From Chamaecrista fasciculata (taxonomy: Eukaryota > Streptophyta > Magnoliopsida > Fabales > Fabaceae), in the NCBI GenBank assembly GCA_003254925.1, contig QANZ01028750.1:3526-67525 (forward strand): 64,000 nucleotides of DNA, read 5' to 3'. The position numbers were made by a program, and so were the translations under genes. The notes under the pieces were generated by a model. The model did not search any database, was not told the origin of the DNA, and saw nothing but the letters and a program-made list of their open reading frames with translations. The first letter of the stretch is position 1; each line of letters starts with the position of its first letter. Below, piece after piece: positions 45,834-56,988 of this stretch.

Positions 45834-46139
45834 GAGTAAACTACCAAATTGGTCCCTAGATTATTGTCTCGCTGACAGATTGGCCCCCGAATTTAGGAAA
45901 TTGACAAATAGGTCCCCGAATTTTTCTAACGGGTCAAATAGGTCCCCAAATTTTTCTAACGTTAGTCAAATAGGTCCCCAAATAACATGCACAGAAGGAC
46001 CTATTTGACAAATGTTAGAAAAACTCGGGGATTTATTTGACTCGTTAGAAAAATTCGGGGACCTATTTGTCAATTTCCTAAATTCGGGGACCAATCTGTC
46101 AGCGTGTCAGTAATCCAGGGACCAATTTAGTAGTTTACT
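45834..46139. mobile_element. MULE-type MITE, AGTAAACTACCAAATTGG family
   Basis: AGTAAACTACCAAATTGGTC on the left and AGTAAACTACTAAATTGGTC as complement of the right, with repeated CAAATAGGTCCCCGAATTTT units in each arm. AAAAAAAAC flanks both sides (9 bp, low complexity). A sister copy is at 46717-47021. Confidence 0.7.
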
Positions 46140-46716
46140 AAAAAAAACTTAAGAATTTCTAGTTACTTTTCAAATATTAGTAAATTTTTGCACAATAAAT
46201 AAAATTCAGAAAATTTTAGATATTTAAGCTAAATTCTTATCAAGTTTTGAGAAAAAAAAAACAAGAAGGAAAATTTATGTATTCATTTTATATATTTAAT
46301 CTTTATATATATATATATATTTCATTCGGTTTATTTTATACATTATTTCAGAAATTTCTATTTTTCTTATTATCATACTACCTTCAAGTCTTCAACTAGT
46401 ATTTACCAATTTCTTTTGTTGTTATATTATATTTTATCAATATATGATTTCAAGAACTTATAATGATTAAAAAATTCTCATGTCATAAATAATAGCAAGT
46501 ATAAGCTTTAATTAATAAATTCTTTCTACTCTATTAAAGAAATGTGAGTGAGAGGTATGATTTTGGAAAATTTTTTTAAAAAAAAGACAGAGAAAATATT
46601 GCTCTTTTGTTCTGATATTGTTGACATATTGTGATATAAAAATAGAACTAGCTTCACAATGCATTGGGATAGCTAAAACTTTTACAGGCATCGAGGGAAA
46701 TTTTTAAAATTTATTT

Positions 46717-47021
46717 GAGTAAACTACTAAATTGGTCCCTGGATTATTGGCTCGCTGACAGATTGGTCCCCGAATTTAGAAAATTGACAAATAGGTCCTC
46801 GAATTTTTTTAACGAGTCAAATAGGTCCCCGAATTTTTCTAATATTTGTCAAATAGGTCCTTTTGTGCATGTTATCCGAGGACCTATTTGACTAACATTA
46901 GAAAAATTCGGGGACCTATTTGACTCGTTAGAAAAATTCGGGGACCTATTTGTCAATTTTTTAAATTCGGGGACCAATTTGTCAGCGAGCCAATAATCCA
47001 GGGACCAATTTGGTAGTTACT
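46717..47021. mobile_element. MITE, sister of 45834-46139
   Basis: Same ends and same CAAATAGGTCC unit order as 45834-46139, about 600 bp further on. The flanks AATTTATTT and GTCTTATTC match poorly, so the duplication is lost or the ends are off by a few bases. Confidence 0.65.
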
Positions 47022-47110
47022 GTCTTATTCTTATACTGTCGCATATCTGTCTATTTCGCTTGCCAATGCATATAAGATATGCACTGTTTTCTACTTCCAA
47101 ATATTATATA

Positions 47111-48209
47111 GGGTAAATTACACTTTGGTACCCTGTGGTTTGACTCCATTTCACTTTGGTACCCTGTGGTTTAAAACCTGACACTTTGGTACCTTGAGGT
47201 TTTAATTGTTAACACATTGGTACCCTCAATTATTTTTCCGTTAAATTTTAACAGATTTTCGCACCTGCCACTCACGTGTCACACTTAAACGCCATTTACT
47301 CAAACATTAAGCCTAATGAAAGATCAAAGGCAGCCTGGAGCGACAAACACGAACCAAAATTTCGTCTTCATCCATAGTCGAAACCCTAAATCCCTAAATT
47401 TCTCCCTTCATCTCATCGTCCAAACCTTCCTCAATACACTATGATACCTCTGGCTCTACTTCCACCAATAGAAAATTCAACGCAGTCTCATCTCTCACGA
47501 GCATCATAAAACAATACAACCTCGTCGGAATCGACATCGACTACGAGCACTTCAAATCCAACACGACCACTTTCTCGGAGTGCATAGGACGCCTAATCCA
47601 ATCCCTCAAGGTCAACAAGGTCATCCATTTCGCTTTCATTGCTCCATTTGACAGCGAGCAAGTACAAAATCGGTAATTGGCATTATGGAAAAGCTATAAT
47701 TAAGCAGGTTATAGATTATGTGAATTTTCAATTCTACGCGTATGCCAAGAGCAAGACGGTGTTTGAGTTCATTGGTTACTTTAATACACAGAGCCAGAAT
47801 TACGAAGGAGGGAATGAAGGTGTTGGTGAGCTTTATAAGTGATGGGAGTGGTGGGTTGGGTCCAGCCAATGGATTCTTTGATGCCTGCAACACACTCAAT
47901 GGCATTTTTGTTTGGTCTGTGGATGACTCCAAGGCTGATGGATTCCCTTATGAGAAGCAATCTCAACAACTTTTGGCTTCACTATAACGAATTACTCACT
48001 TCGTCTTCGTTTTCGGCTTCTATGTTGGAGTAAATCAAGTTCAGGTGAGATGCAGATGCCAATTTCCGTTTAAATTTGACGGAGAAGTAGTTGAGGGTAC
48101 CAATGTGTTAACAGAGAAAACCTCAGAGTATCAAAGTATCAAGTTTCAAACTACAGGGTACCAAAGTGAAATGAGGTCAAACCACAGGGTACCAAAATGT
48201 AATTTACCC
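47111..48209. mobile_element. Pack-MULE carrying a GH18 chitinase-like fragment, 1.1 kb
   Basis: GGGTAAATTACACTTTGGTA on the left and GGGTAAATTACATTTTGGTA as complement of the right, arms of about 130-180 bp with CACTTTGGTACCCTGTGGTTT units. Perfect 9-bp duplications TATTATATA lie at 47102-47110 and 48210-48218. The centre is host gene sequence, not transposase. Confidence 0.88.
47485..47987 (+). pseudogene. Captured GH18 chitinase-2/narbonin-like gene fragment
   Basis: One frame reads [23 protein letters not shown] and [27 protein letters not shown] is the GH18 catalytic DxxDxDxE core, with the acid Glu kept. [17 protein letters not shown] follows near 47705. A second frame from 47810 reads [20 protein letters not shown], then [20 protein letters not shown] and SQQLLAS. 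This is the order of plant chitinase-2-like, RuBisCO-associated and narbonin-like proteins. A frameshift near 47805, the missing signal peptide and first strands, and missing stretches between blocks make it a dead fragment. Its origin is presumably a host gene elsewhere. Confidence 0.8.
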
Positions 48210-48241
48210 TATTATATATATATATTATATATATATATATA

Positions 48242-48420
48242 TCTTATATTATATGGCTCCACCCATTTCTGGTCGTCCACATTTTAAAACTATAGTACAA
48301 AATTAATAATAAGAGGAAAATTATTATTTGATCCCTTCTTTTTTACTGTGTTAACGATTTAGTCCCTCATTTATTTTATATGCATATTTGCGTGCCCGTT
48401 AGGGCACGCAAAGCCTCTAG
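48242..48420 (+). mobile_element. Short Helitron-like element, 179 bp (tandem copy 1)
   Basis: TCTTATATTATATGGCTCC at the 5' end, then a perfect GCGTGCCC GTTA GGGCACGC hairpin and AAAGCCTCTAG at the 3' end. The preceding base is A and the following base is T. It is directly followed by a second copy. Confidence 0.78.
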
Positions 48421-48598
48421 TTATATTATATGGCTCCACCCCTTTCTGGTCCTCCGTATTTAAAACTGTAGTCTATGAAATTAAAAATAAGAGAAAATTT
48501 ACTATTTGGTCTCTTTTTCTTTACTAAGTTAACAATTTAGTTCCTTATTTATTTTACATACATATTTGCGTGCTCGTTAGGGCACGCAAAGCCCCTAG
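48421..48598 (+). mobile_element. Short Helitron-like element (tandem copy 2)
   Basis: It starts TTATATTATATGGCTCC immediately after the CTAG of copy 1, so it lacks the first two bases (TC). It ends with GCGTGCTCGTTAGGGCACGC and CCCCTAG. It is the more diverged of the two. Confidence 0.72.
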
Positions 48599-48616
48599 TA
48601 TATATATATATATATG

Positions 48617-49110
48617 TGTGTTAAATTATAGTTTTGGTTACTGAGTTTCAATCTAATTTTTTATTTTTTATTTTTGTGTGAAATTAGTTTTATATATTGT
48701 TTGAAATTTTTACTTTTTATTCTAACCATTAACAATTAAATGTAATTATGTATCTTTCATATTAAATTTATATACGATAAATTTGAAGTTAAGTATTACT
48801 TTGCAAGTTTTTTCCTCATTTCAAAGGTTAAAATAAACTCCAAAAGTGAATCTCTCTTTTTACCATCAAAACGAGTAACATTAATTATATTTATTTCGTT
48901 TTAAGTTTGAATGTGATGAATTTTGAGTTACGAGTTACTCACGACAATTTTTTTTTAATTGAGAACATAAATAAATAACTCAAATTGGGTCCACAATGAA
49001 GTTTGGACAAAAAAATAACATTTTTATAAATATATAAAACTAATTTTTCACAAAAAAGAAGAAGATAAAAAGTTGGTTTGAAACTCACTCAAAACATATA
49101 AGAGCAAAAG
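48617..49110. mobile_element. Repeat family with TATCTC-GTTTCAA words, worn
   Basis: TTGAATGTGATGAATTTTGA, GAGTTACGAGTTACTCACGA and CTCCAAAAGTGAATCTC follow the interior word order of 22211-23027. The ends are not fixed. Confidence 0.4.
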
Positions 49111-50266
49111 TGTAATTCTGCCAATATGTTTTTAAGAAGTTTCATTCATTTTATATTTAGTTTTCTTTAAAAGGGTTAAATTAAGAAATATTTAAAAAAC
49201 AACAGATAACTATTTTTTTATAAAATAAAAAAAATATTCAAATCTTATATTTATATTTATTAATATATAATTTTAATTAATTTTTGATAAAAATACCAGC
49301 ATTTTGTATGATAGGAGTAATATAAAATAGAAAAATATCACTTGTAATTAAAATGCCAATAAATGTTTCTAGACTTTCTTAAGACACCCTTTTCTTTTGG
49401 TGTTTCGTGTTATTTAAAGTTCTAAATTTTGGTTTAACAGAAAAAAAAATCCACATTAGACTATTGGTAGTTGGTACCCAAATGTTTATGAGCTAAGAAA
49501 ATGATTGAAGTGGTAAGAGTTTAAAATCTCTGGAGCTTCATCTCTTATTATTCAAGTTTTCTTTTTGCTAATAAAAATATAACTCTAAAAAATTATTGTA
49601 TTATCATTTCCAATTTACATTTCTTAACTTTTTTTTCTTAAAAAAATTCTTTCACCTAACTTTGGAATCCCATGATTTCTGATAAAAGAGGCAATGTGGG
49701 TGTTGCATGTGGGTATGAAATTATTACTTCATCTAAAATCAAACGAGGTGGTTGTCCTAAATGACAAAATCAAATTAAACAAAAGAAAAAAAAAATGTGA
49801 CATAGACGTATTTGACCAGTTGTTGATTTATTACCACACCCATAATTTCTGGATGACAAAGTAAATTCTACTCAAAATATTTCAATAAAAAAAATGATAT
49901 TACTCAGAATGCCATGCATTGGAGAGCCAGCAAAATAAAATTTTTAAATCATGTATTTAGTGTACATAAATGATATTAATTAATAATCTTTCACAAAATT
50001 ATAAGATCAGATAATTATAGTTATGTTTTTTCTTATGTAGTTTTCATTTACTAAGATAGAAGTACATGTGTAGTTTTCATTTTAGTAAGCAGAAACTGCA
50101 TTTAGCGCTTCAAATTAATATCCACTATCTAAGTTTATATGTAATAAAGTAGGACTCTAAATTTGAACACATAATTAATTGAACTTATACAAAGATTTTA
50201 TATTTTTGTCATAAATAAATGCAATACAAATTAATCATAAAAGAGAGATTACATTAAAAAAAAAAA
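49111..50266. other. Gene-free AT-rich stretch
   Basis: No exon, RNA gene or matched repeat ends were seen. Confidence 0.4.
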
Positions 50267-50770
50267 GGTCAAAGTCTCAAATTGGTCTCTTATGTATGGG
50301 GTAGGTTTCAAATTGGTCCTTTATCTATCATTTATTTCAGATTAGTCTCATATATTTTCATAATGTTTCAAATTGGTCTCCAAAATACTTTCAAGACACA
50401 ATTTGACTTCATTTTCTAGCGAAAAAAACTTTTTAGGAGTTAGCATGTAGCTTTAAATTTGTCGCATTTGAACTCCAAAGGAGAGAGATATTACCAATTT
50501 TACTTGTTTGACTATTAAACGAGTTATCCACTTTTGAGACTCAATTTGACATCGTTTGTTGATGACCCCAAAGTACTCGTCAAAAAAACTCGTAACTCTA
50601 AATTTGCTACATTTGAGCTTGAAATAAGACAAATATTATGGAAATATGCAGGACCATTAAGTACTTGTCAAAAGAAACTCGTAACTCAATTTGGCCACAT
50701 TAAGTAATTTTGGGACCAATTTGAAATATCATGGAAATATATAGGACCAATCCGAAACAGTATTATGTAT
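50267..50770. mobile_element. TIR element, GGTCAAAGTCTCAAATTGG family
   Basis: The left arm has TCTCAAATTGGTCTC, TTTCAAATTGGTCC and ATATATTTTCATAATGTTTC. The right arm has, inverted, GACCAATTTGAAATATCATG, GAAATATATAGGACC and AATCCGAAAC. The interior words match the family at 22211-23027. The outer right end and duplication are unclear. Confidence 0.5.
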
Positions 50771-51107
50771 ATATAGTAACAAAAATATTATCTATAATTC
50801 TATATCGATCTATCTATCTATATATATATATATATAGTAACAAAAATAAGCATGCTTACTTAGTTTAACAGTGTTGAGAGTAATATTTTGATATTTTTCA
50901 TCAGTAGCACACTATAGCACACAGCTTGTACTACCTTCTTCTTCTTCTTCTTCTTCTTTCATGCAAGCTCTTCAATTCTCCAATAATGGCTTCTCTCTGT
51001 CATTCTCTTCTTCCTCTCATCCTAAGACCTTATCATCATCATCATCAAATTAAGCCTTAAAACTTAAACCCCACACACACACACATTCTTCTCTGCATTA
51101 CACAACA
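50771..51107 (+). promoter_or_regulatory. Promoter and 5' leader of the receptor-kinase gene
   Basis: It includes an AT microsatellite (50818-50836), a CTT tract (50937-50958, common in plant 5' leaders) and a pyrimidine-rich run to the ATG at 51108. The transcription start is not defined by a clear TATA box. Confidence 0.45.
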
Positions 51108-53458
51108 ATGTCGTTTCATTCTCTGTTTTCCACTAACACCGTCGTTTTCTTCTTCTTCTTCCTCATTTCGCTTCCTTTCGCAAAACCAGATCTATCTTCC
51201 GAGCGTCTCGCTCTCATCTCTCTCCGTTCCGCCGTCGGCGGCCGAACTCTGTTCTGGAACATCTCCGAACAAAGCCCCTGCTCGTGGCTCGGCGTTCACT
51301 GCCAAAACGACCGTGTCGTTCAGCTCCGTCTTCCCGCCGTCGCTCTCTCCGGCCAAATTCCCGCCGGCGTTTTCCCCAACTTGACTCTCCTTCGCACTCT
51401 AAGCCTTCGTTTCAATGCCTTGACCGGAAATCTTCCCTCAGATCTCGCTTCTTGCGTCAATCTTCGCAATCTCTACTTGCAGCAGAATCTTCTCTCTGGA
51501 GAATTACCTGAATTCTTGTTCGCGTTGCCGGATTTGGTTCGCCTGAATCTCGCCGATAACAACTTCTCCGGCAAAATTCCCGCCGGATTCAACAAATTGG
51601 CCAGGTTGAGGACTCTGTTCCTCGAAAACAACAAACTCTCCGGTTCGATTCCTGACCTAGATTTGACGAAGCTTGAACAGTTCAATGTCTCGAACAATTT
51701 CCTAAACGGCTCCGTACCAGAGAAATTGCAGACGTTTACCGAAGATTCGTTTCTAGGAAACTCGCTGTGTGGAAAGCCACTCAAGATTTGTCCCGGTGAC
51801 GTCGCCGGAAACGGAAACGGAACTCCTCCGACGGCGGCGGCGGATAACAATGGCGTAAACACGACGGAGAAGAAGAAGAAAAAGAGACTCTCCGGCGGCG
51901 CTATTGCCGGAATCGTTGTAGGATCTGCGATTTTTCTGATACTTCTTCTCTTCGCTCTGATCATTCTGTGCCGGAAAAGGAGCAATCCGAAGACAAGATC
52001 GCTTGACATTTCACTCGAGAAGCATCATCCTCAGTCGGAAATTCCCGGCGAGAAAGGGATTTCCGACGTGGAACACAGCAACGGATACTCCGCCGTCCCG
52101 GCGGCGGGAAGCACCACCGTAGACGGCGGCGAATCGAAGAAGTTGGTTTTCTTTGGTAATTCAACGAAGGTGTTTGATCTTGAGGATTTGCTTAGGGCTT
52201 CTGCTGAAGTTTTGGGTAAGGGCACGTTTGGCACAGCGTATAAAGCGGTTTTGGAGATTGGACCTGTGGTTGCAGTGAAGAGATTGAAGGATGTGACAAT
52301 TTCAGAGAGAGAATTCAAGGAGAAGATTGAAGTTGTAGGAGGAATGGATCATGAGAATTTGGTGCCTCTAAGGGCTTATTATTATAGCAGAGATGAAAAG
52401 CTTCTTGTTTATGATTACATGTCCATGGGAAGCTTATCTGCACTTTTGCATGGTGAGATTCTTAATTTAATTCTTCTGTTTTTGCTTTTTCTAAACAGGA
52501 TTTCAGGTTATGAACTTATGATTGTTGGTCTTTTGATCTTTTGCTTATCATTTCTTGGGAATGCATGATTGGTAATTGTCATTAGTCATTCATTGTGGAA
52601 AAGGATGAAATTGTGACCAACTTTTTATGTTCATATCTTATGCATCCCATTAGCAGTATGGTTCAATTGCTCTGTTCTACATTGATACTAGTTGAACTTC
52701 CATAGAACTACAAATATGAAAAAGAGCAAATTGATGATTTAGTCCTTGAAAGATGATATATGTTACAATATTGATTGAGATCTCTTATTGTAACAGGAAA
52801 TAAAGGGGCAGGTAGGACACCATTGAATTGGGAATTAAGATTAAGCATTGCTCTTGGTGCTGCTAGAGGCATTGAGTACCTACATTCACAAGGGATTAAT
52901 GTTTCTCATGGAAACATAAAGTCATCAAACATACTCCTCACCAGATCCAATGAAGCCAGAGTATCTGATTTTGGCCTTGCACATTTAGCCAGCCCTTCCT
53001 CCACTCCCAACCGGGTTGCCGGCTACCGGGCACCGGAGGTAACCGATCCCCGGAAGGTGTCTCAAAAGGCTGACGTCTACAGCTTCGGCGTGTTGCTCTT
53101 GGAACTCCTCACAGGAAAGGCTCCCACACATTCTCTCTTGAATGATGAAGGAGTAGATTTACCTAGATGGGTTCAATCTGTTGTAAGAGAAGAATGGACA
53201 TCTGAGGTATTTGATGTTGAGCTTTTAAGGTATCAAAATGTTGAAGAAGAGATGGTTCAATTGCTTCAACTTGCTGTAGATTGTGCAGCTTCATACCCAG
53301 ATAAACGTCCTTCTATGTCCCAAATCACAAAGAGGATTGGAGAATTGCGTGGGAATAATAATATCTTTAAAGAGGAAGAAGAATCAATCAGCCAAATCCA
53401 ACAATCTGATTTGATCAATGATATGGATGATGATAATGTATCTTCTCATGACTTATAA
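51108..53458 (+). CDS. LRR receptor-like (pseudo)kinase, RKL1/RLK902 type
   Basis: Two exons, 51108-52452 and 52797-53458, join at a GT-AG intron to give 668 residues. Order: signal peptide (about 1-25, with [12 protein letters not shown]), an LRR N-cap with a PCSW-GVHC pair, five or six leucine-rich repeats (about 70-200), a juxtamembrane Lys run, one membrane helix ([20 protein letters not shown]), and a kinase domain. The domain has the glycine loop [14 protein letters not shown] and VVAVKRLKD. The catalytic loop reads HGNIKSSN, so Asn replaces the usual Asp, while SDFGLAHL and an APE (RAPEV) are kept. The plant subfamily LRR III (RKL1, RLK902) shares this lack and is described as atypical kinases at the plasma membrane in immunity and development. 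The acidic C-terminal tail is variable. The gene is intact and convergent with the IRE-type kinase. Confidence 0.93.
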
Positions 53459-53845
53459 GTTCAATTGGTCTTGTTATGTGGACAAAAATGTAGGCTGCAT
53501 TTCAGGTTCTACTATAAAAACATGATATGTGTATACCTATTTTTGTTTTTGTTTTAATACTTCAGCGTCACATGATGATTGATTCTTTCCAAAAGTTGCT
53601 TTGAATGTTATATTTTTATTCGAAAACTCACAAAAGAGGATGACGACCATATTTGCTTGATTATAAGTCCATATTTTGCTAGCAAAATCCTATGATTATG
53701 TTGTATATTTGGGTAAATTAATATATTAGTTTTATTATATAGACATTATTGTTTTAGTCTTTGATTTTCTTTTTGAACTAACTCTTGCATTTCCTCACTT
53801 TGGTCTCAAGTTTCTTTAGCACCCAATTATAAAATATTCACTTTC
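53459..53845. other. 3' flank of the receptor-kinase gene
   Basis: Probable 3' UTR (to about 53700) and AT-rich DNA. No further feature is seen. Confidence 0.45.
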
Positions 53846-54040
53846 GTTTTTTTTTTAAAGAAAAAGTTTAAGTGAGTTGGGCTTTCGGGTCTCACTGAGA
53901 CCAGGGCATACCTCCAGACTCTATGAGCGTTTACATAGGTACTTACAGATCGCCTACTAACAAGACCTGCATATCGACAACAAGATTCGAACTCACGATC
54001 TTATAGGTTATGAGTTGCCTTCGTACCAACTGGGTCAATC
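53846..54040 (-). mobile_element. tRNA-derived SINE
   Basis: On the minus strand the head GACCCAGTTGGTACGAAGGC resembles an A box, GAGTTCGAATCTT a B box, and the body ends in an A tract (53846-53856 as T). The fragment at 633-724 belongs to the same family. Target duplications are not clear. Confidence 0.7.
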
Positions 54041-54877
54041 TTTAATGCCACTCTTTTTTTTTTACCACCACTCCTCTAGTGTACTATTTTTCCCACCACT
54101 TTATTTGAAGGAGGTGAACATGTGCTCCATTAGCATTTGTAGGTGAGGTTGTGGTTGATGTAATTATTATTTATGCTTTAGAGAGACTCACTTTTGCTTT
54201 TGTTGAAACTGAAATGTTAGAGTTGGTTATGGTGTCTTGTCGGTGGCGTGTAATAAAATCACACTCTAGTTCTTATTTCTTGCCAAAAAAGGTTGGTGTA
54301 CATGTGAAGCCACGTTGGTGAAGATTGATTATTTATACCAATAAACTAACCAACTTAATTAATTCCTCATCCAATTCTATTGACGAATTGAAGTAGGACT
54401 TCAAAGAGTGCTATTTCAGCAAATAAAAATAAAAAATTTGGAAATAATGGTTTAGAAGAGAAAATAGGTGACTCATGGTCACTATTTTGAGTAATGATGG
54501 AGGTGTGTCTTCTCAATAAGTTAAATTAAGTTTGAAATAACGATTGCTTAATGTAGTGTGCCTTTTCATTTACATAAATCTTCATATTACCTATAATTGG
54601 TGTTGAATATAATATTCAGACTTTTTCATTTTCTGTTTTGGAAATATACAAGAATCTTTCTTGCATTTTGATAATTAAACCCAAAAAAGAATTACTAAAT
54701 TACATGTCATATATTTAATCATTTATACAAAAAGTTAAATTTTAGCAAGAGCTAAAATCATTGACTTTTCTACCAAAAAAAAAATTAATCATGGACTTTT
54801 CTACCAAAAAAAAAATTAATCATGGACTTGTATCTTAATCAATAAACTAAAGATAAGGTATTTGAATAGGGATTATG
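54041..54877. other. Gene-free stretch
   Basis: It contains a tandem duplication of a 31-bp unit (GGACTTTTCTACCAAAAAAA, near 54763 and 54793). No gene is seen. Confidence 0.45.
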
Positions 54878-55150
54878 CAGGGGCGGAGTCAGGATTTTTG
54901 GTTAGGGGGGGGGGCCGAAATATGTTTTTGGTCGAAATTGTATTTTATTTTCTAATACTTATCTAAATTTTTGTTTTGGTCCTTAATGTTCGGGTTTGAT
55001 ATGAGAAAAATAAGACCATATTCAATAGTTAGCGGCCAATTATAAAACTTTTTGAAAACATTAAGGACCAAAACGGAAAAAAAAATTATTAAGGACTAAA
55101 GTAGAACTTTGGGTAAATATTAGGGACCAAAATAAAATTTATTTTGGTCT
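54878..55150. mobile_element. hAT-like single end
   Basis: CAGGGGCGGAGTCAGGATTT matches the termini of 21201-22092, and the following words (TTTTGGTCCTTAATGTTCGG, CATATTCAATAGTTAG, AGGGACCAAAATAAAATTT) match its right arm. The second end is not present before 55510, so the copy is truncated. Confidence 0.55.
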
Positions 55151-55639
55151 TATTTGTCTCTATATATTATCAATATTATAAGATAAAATGTATAAGTTAA
55201 ACAAGAAAAAACTATTAAACATAAAAAATATATAAAGAAATAACGAGATTTGAGCGATAATAGTAATTAAATGATGTTTCAAGTTAAATGATGATGGTTG
55301 GCCCAAAAAAAAAACGTTAAATGATGATGAAGGGACTAACTTTATGTTATCATTTAACAATGCCCATCAGTAACTCCATTAAGAATTAGATGGAGGGACA
55401 AACTTTGATAATGAAAGCATTTGTAAGAGACTCAATTGAGAAAAAAAAATAAGAATGACCAAATTGAAAAAAAGATAATATATGAAAGACCAAAATAAGA
55501 TTTTAATCTTCAGATGAATAGACAAATGTATATAAAGCTCTTATAGTCAAAAATAGTTTGTACGTTGTTAAAAAAAAAGTTTGTGCAGAAATAAAAGAAT
55601 GTAAAAAGTACAAACTAACGCAATTTTTCTAAAGAAATT

Positions 55640-55730
55640 GTATTGAGAGAGTATCGAACCCTTGTCATTCAAGGAAAGGGCAAAATGTGGCAGGGGCCAA
55701 AACCACTTAGCCTATATTTTAATACATAAA
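55640..55730 (-). mobile_element. Possible SINE head
   Basis: On the minus strand GGCTAAGTGGTTTTGGCCCC is followed by AGGGTTCGATACTCTC, spaced like an A and a B box. A body and tail were not defined. Confidence 0.35.
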
Positions 55731-55943
55731 TGTCTTTATATGTTATATATATTAGCAAAATCTAGGGGGGTCCATGGCCCTAGGATTATGGATATGACAA
55801 GGTACGTACAACATCAAAGGTCAACAATTAGGCCCCCACAAATACTAAGCATAAGTTAAACAAATGCTTTCACATCCTTTTTTGTTTTAAAATTTAAGAA
55901 AATATCTATCATTAAAACTGTGTCAAAATTATAATTCGGTCTT

Positions 55944-56106
55944 TTTTTTTGTGAGGAAAAATTTAGGTGAGGGGATGGCAGGGCAAGCCTTCGGACTTAA
56001 ATAGCACTTACAGATAACCCACCAAATGAGACATTACTAGGAATCGAACTCAAACCATGCAATTATTATGGGCGGAAGGTGATCAAGTGAATCAAACCAC
56101 ATTGAC
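55944..56106 (-). mobile_element. tRNA-derived SINE with target duplication
   Basis: A B-box-like GAGTTCGATTCCT lies on the minus strand with an A8-type tail (55944-55950 as T). TATAATTCGGTCTT (55930-55943) and TATAATTCAGTCTT (56107-56120) are 13 of 14 duplications. Confidence 0.75.
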
Positions 56107-56120
56107 TATAATTCAGTCTT

Positions 56121-56799
56121 TAATTATGAGAGATGTATTTTTTAGTTTATAATTTTTTAATAAATATCGACTATCAAGTATGAAGTCTTAAAATATTATT
56201 CATAGGGATAAAGAATTAATGTTTGTAAAAAAAATAAAATAGTGATAAACAATTTTTTTCTTTTTTTCATATCTTCAAAAGTAAACTGTAATTTTGGGAC
56301 AAGTAAATCTTCTCTTTAAATTTGATCTTTGGAGTTTCAAATATCAAACCCATATCTATGAAAAGCTGATAAAGCATGAGGATGCATGTGCAAGTTCATG
56401 GTGGACCACAAGCCATTAGGGTTTTCACAACAAGATGTTGGAATGACAAGTCAAAGTAAGAGTTTCTGATAATGTGGTCCAACTTTTTTCTGATGTATAT
56501 GATGATGACGATGATGATATTTTGTTGTCATCTAAAACCTCATTATCTTTGTGGTAATTTTCTTGAGGCTGCATTCAAATAGGGTTAGAAAGATATTAAT
56601 AAGAAAGTGATGGAAGAGAAACAATGGTAGACACCCTACCATTTGTCTCTTGGCTATTCATGTATTATTTTTATACCTTCTTTCAATTCTTTTTGACTCT
56701 TTCAGTGTGTCACAGGACAAAATTGTCGATCATACAAAATGTAACGGTTGGATATTTGCCACCTCTCTCACAATTTCTTAGAAATTTTAACTGCCATGC
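56121..56799. other. Gene-free stretch
   Basis: No gene is recognised. A GAT repeat (56500-56520) is present. Confidence 0.4.
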
Positions 56800-56988
56800 T
56801 TTTTTTTTTTTGAGTAATATCATGGTTTCCCGTCTATTCGTGTAATGGTCTAAACGAAGATTAATTCTATTCGGGCTACAAAGACGAAACGGTTGAACCC
56901 TCCTAACAATGTCGATTCTAGAGATCGACTTGGGTCCTCTCACCTAGAGTGTAGCTCGTCAACCACTACACTAAATATTTGTTGTCAT
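56800..56988 (-). mobile_element. tRNA-derived SINE, third type
   Basis: On the minus strand TAGTGGTTGACGAGCTACAC and, further on, GGAGGGTTCAACCG look like worn A and B boxes, ending in an A12 tail (56800-56811 as T). AACTGCCATGC before and AACCATGC after are a probable duplication. Confidence 0.55.

Noticed and set aside
47781-47969. Minus-strand ORFs at the GH18 fragment
   Set aside because: Antisense of the captured chitinase-like sequence.
48242-48598. TIR-type MITE pair
   Set aside because: The ends are not inverted repeats. The 3' hairpin plus CTAG and the A/T insertion site fit a Helitron better.
51473-52318. Minus-strand ORFs of up to 178 codons
   Set aside because: Shadows of exon 1 of the receptor-kinase gene.
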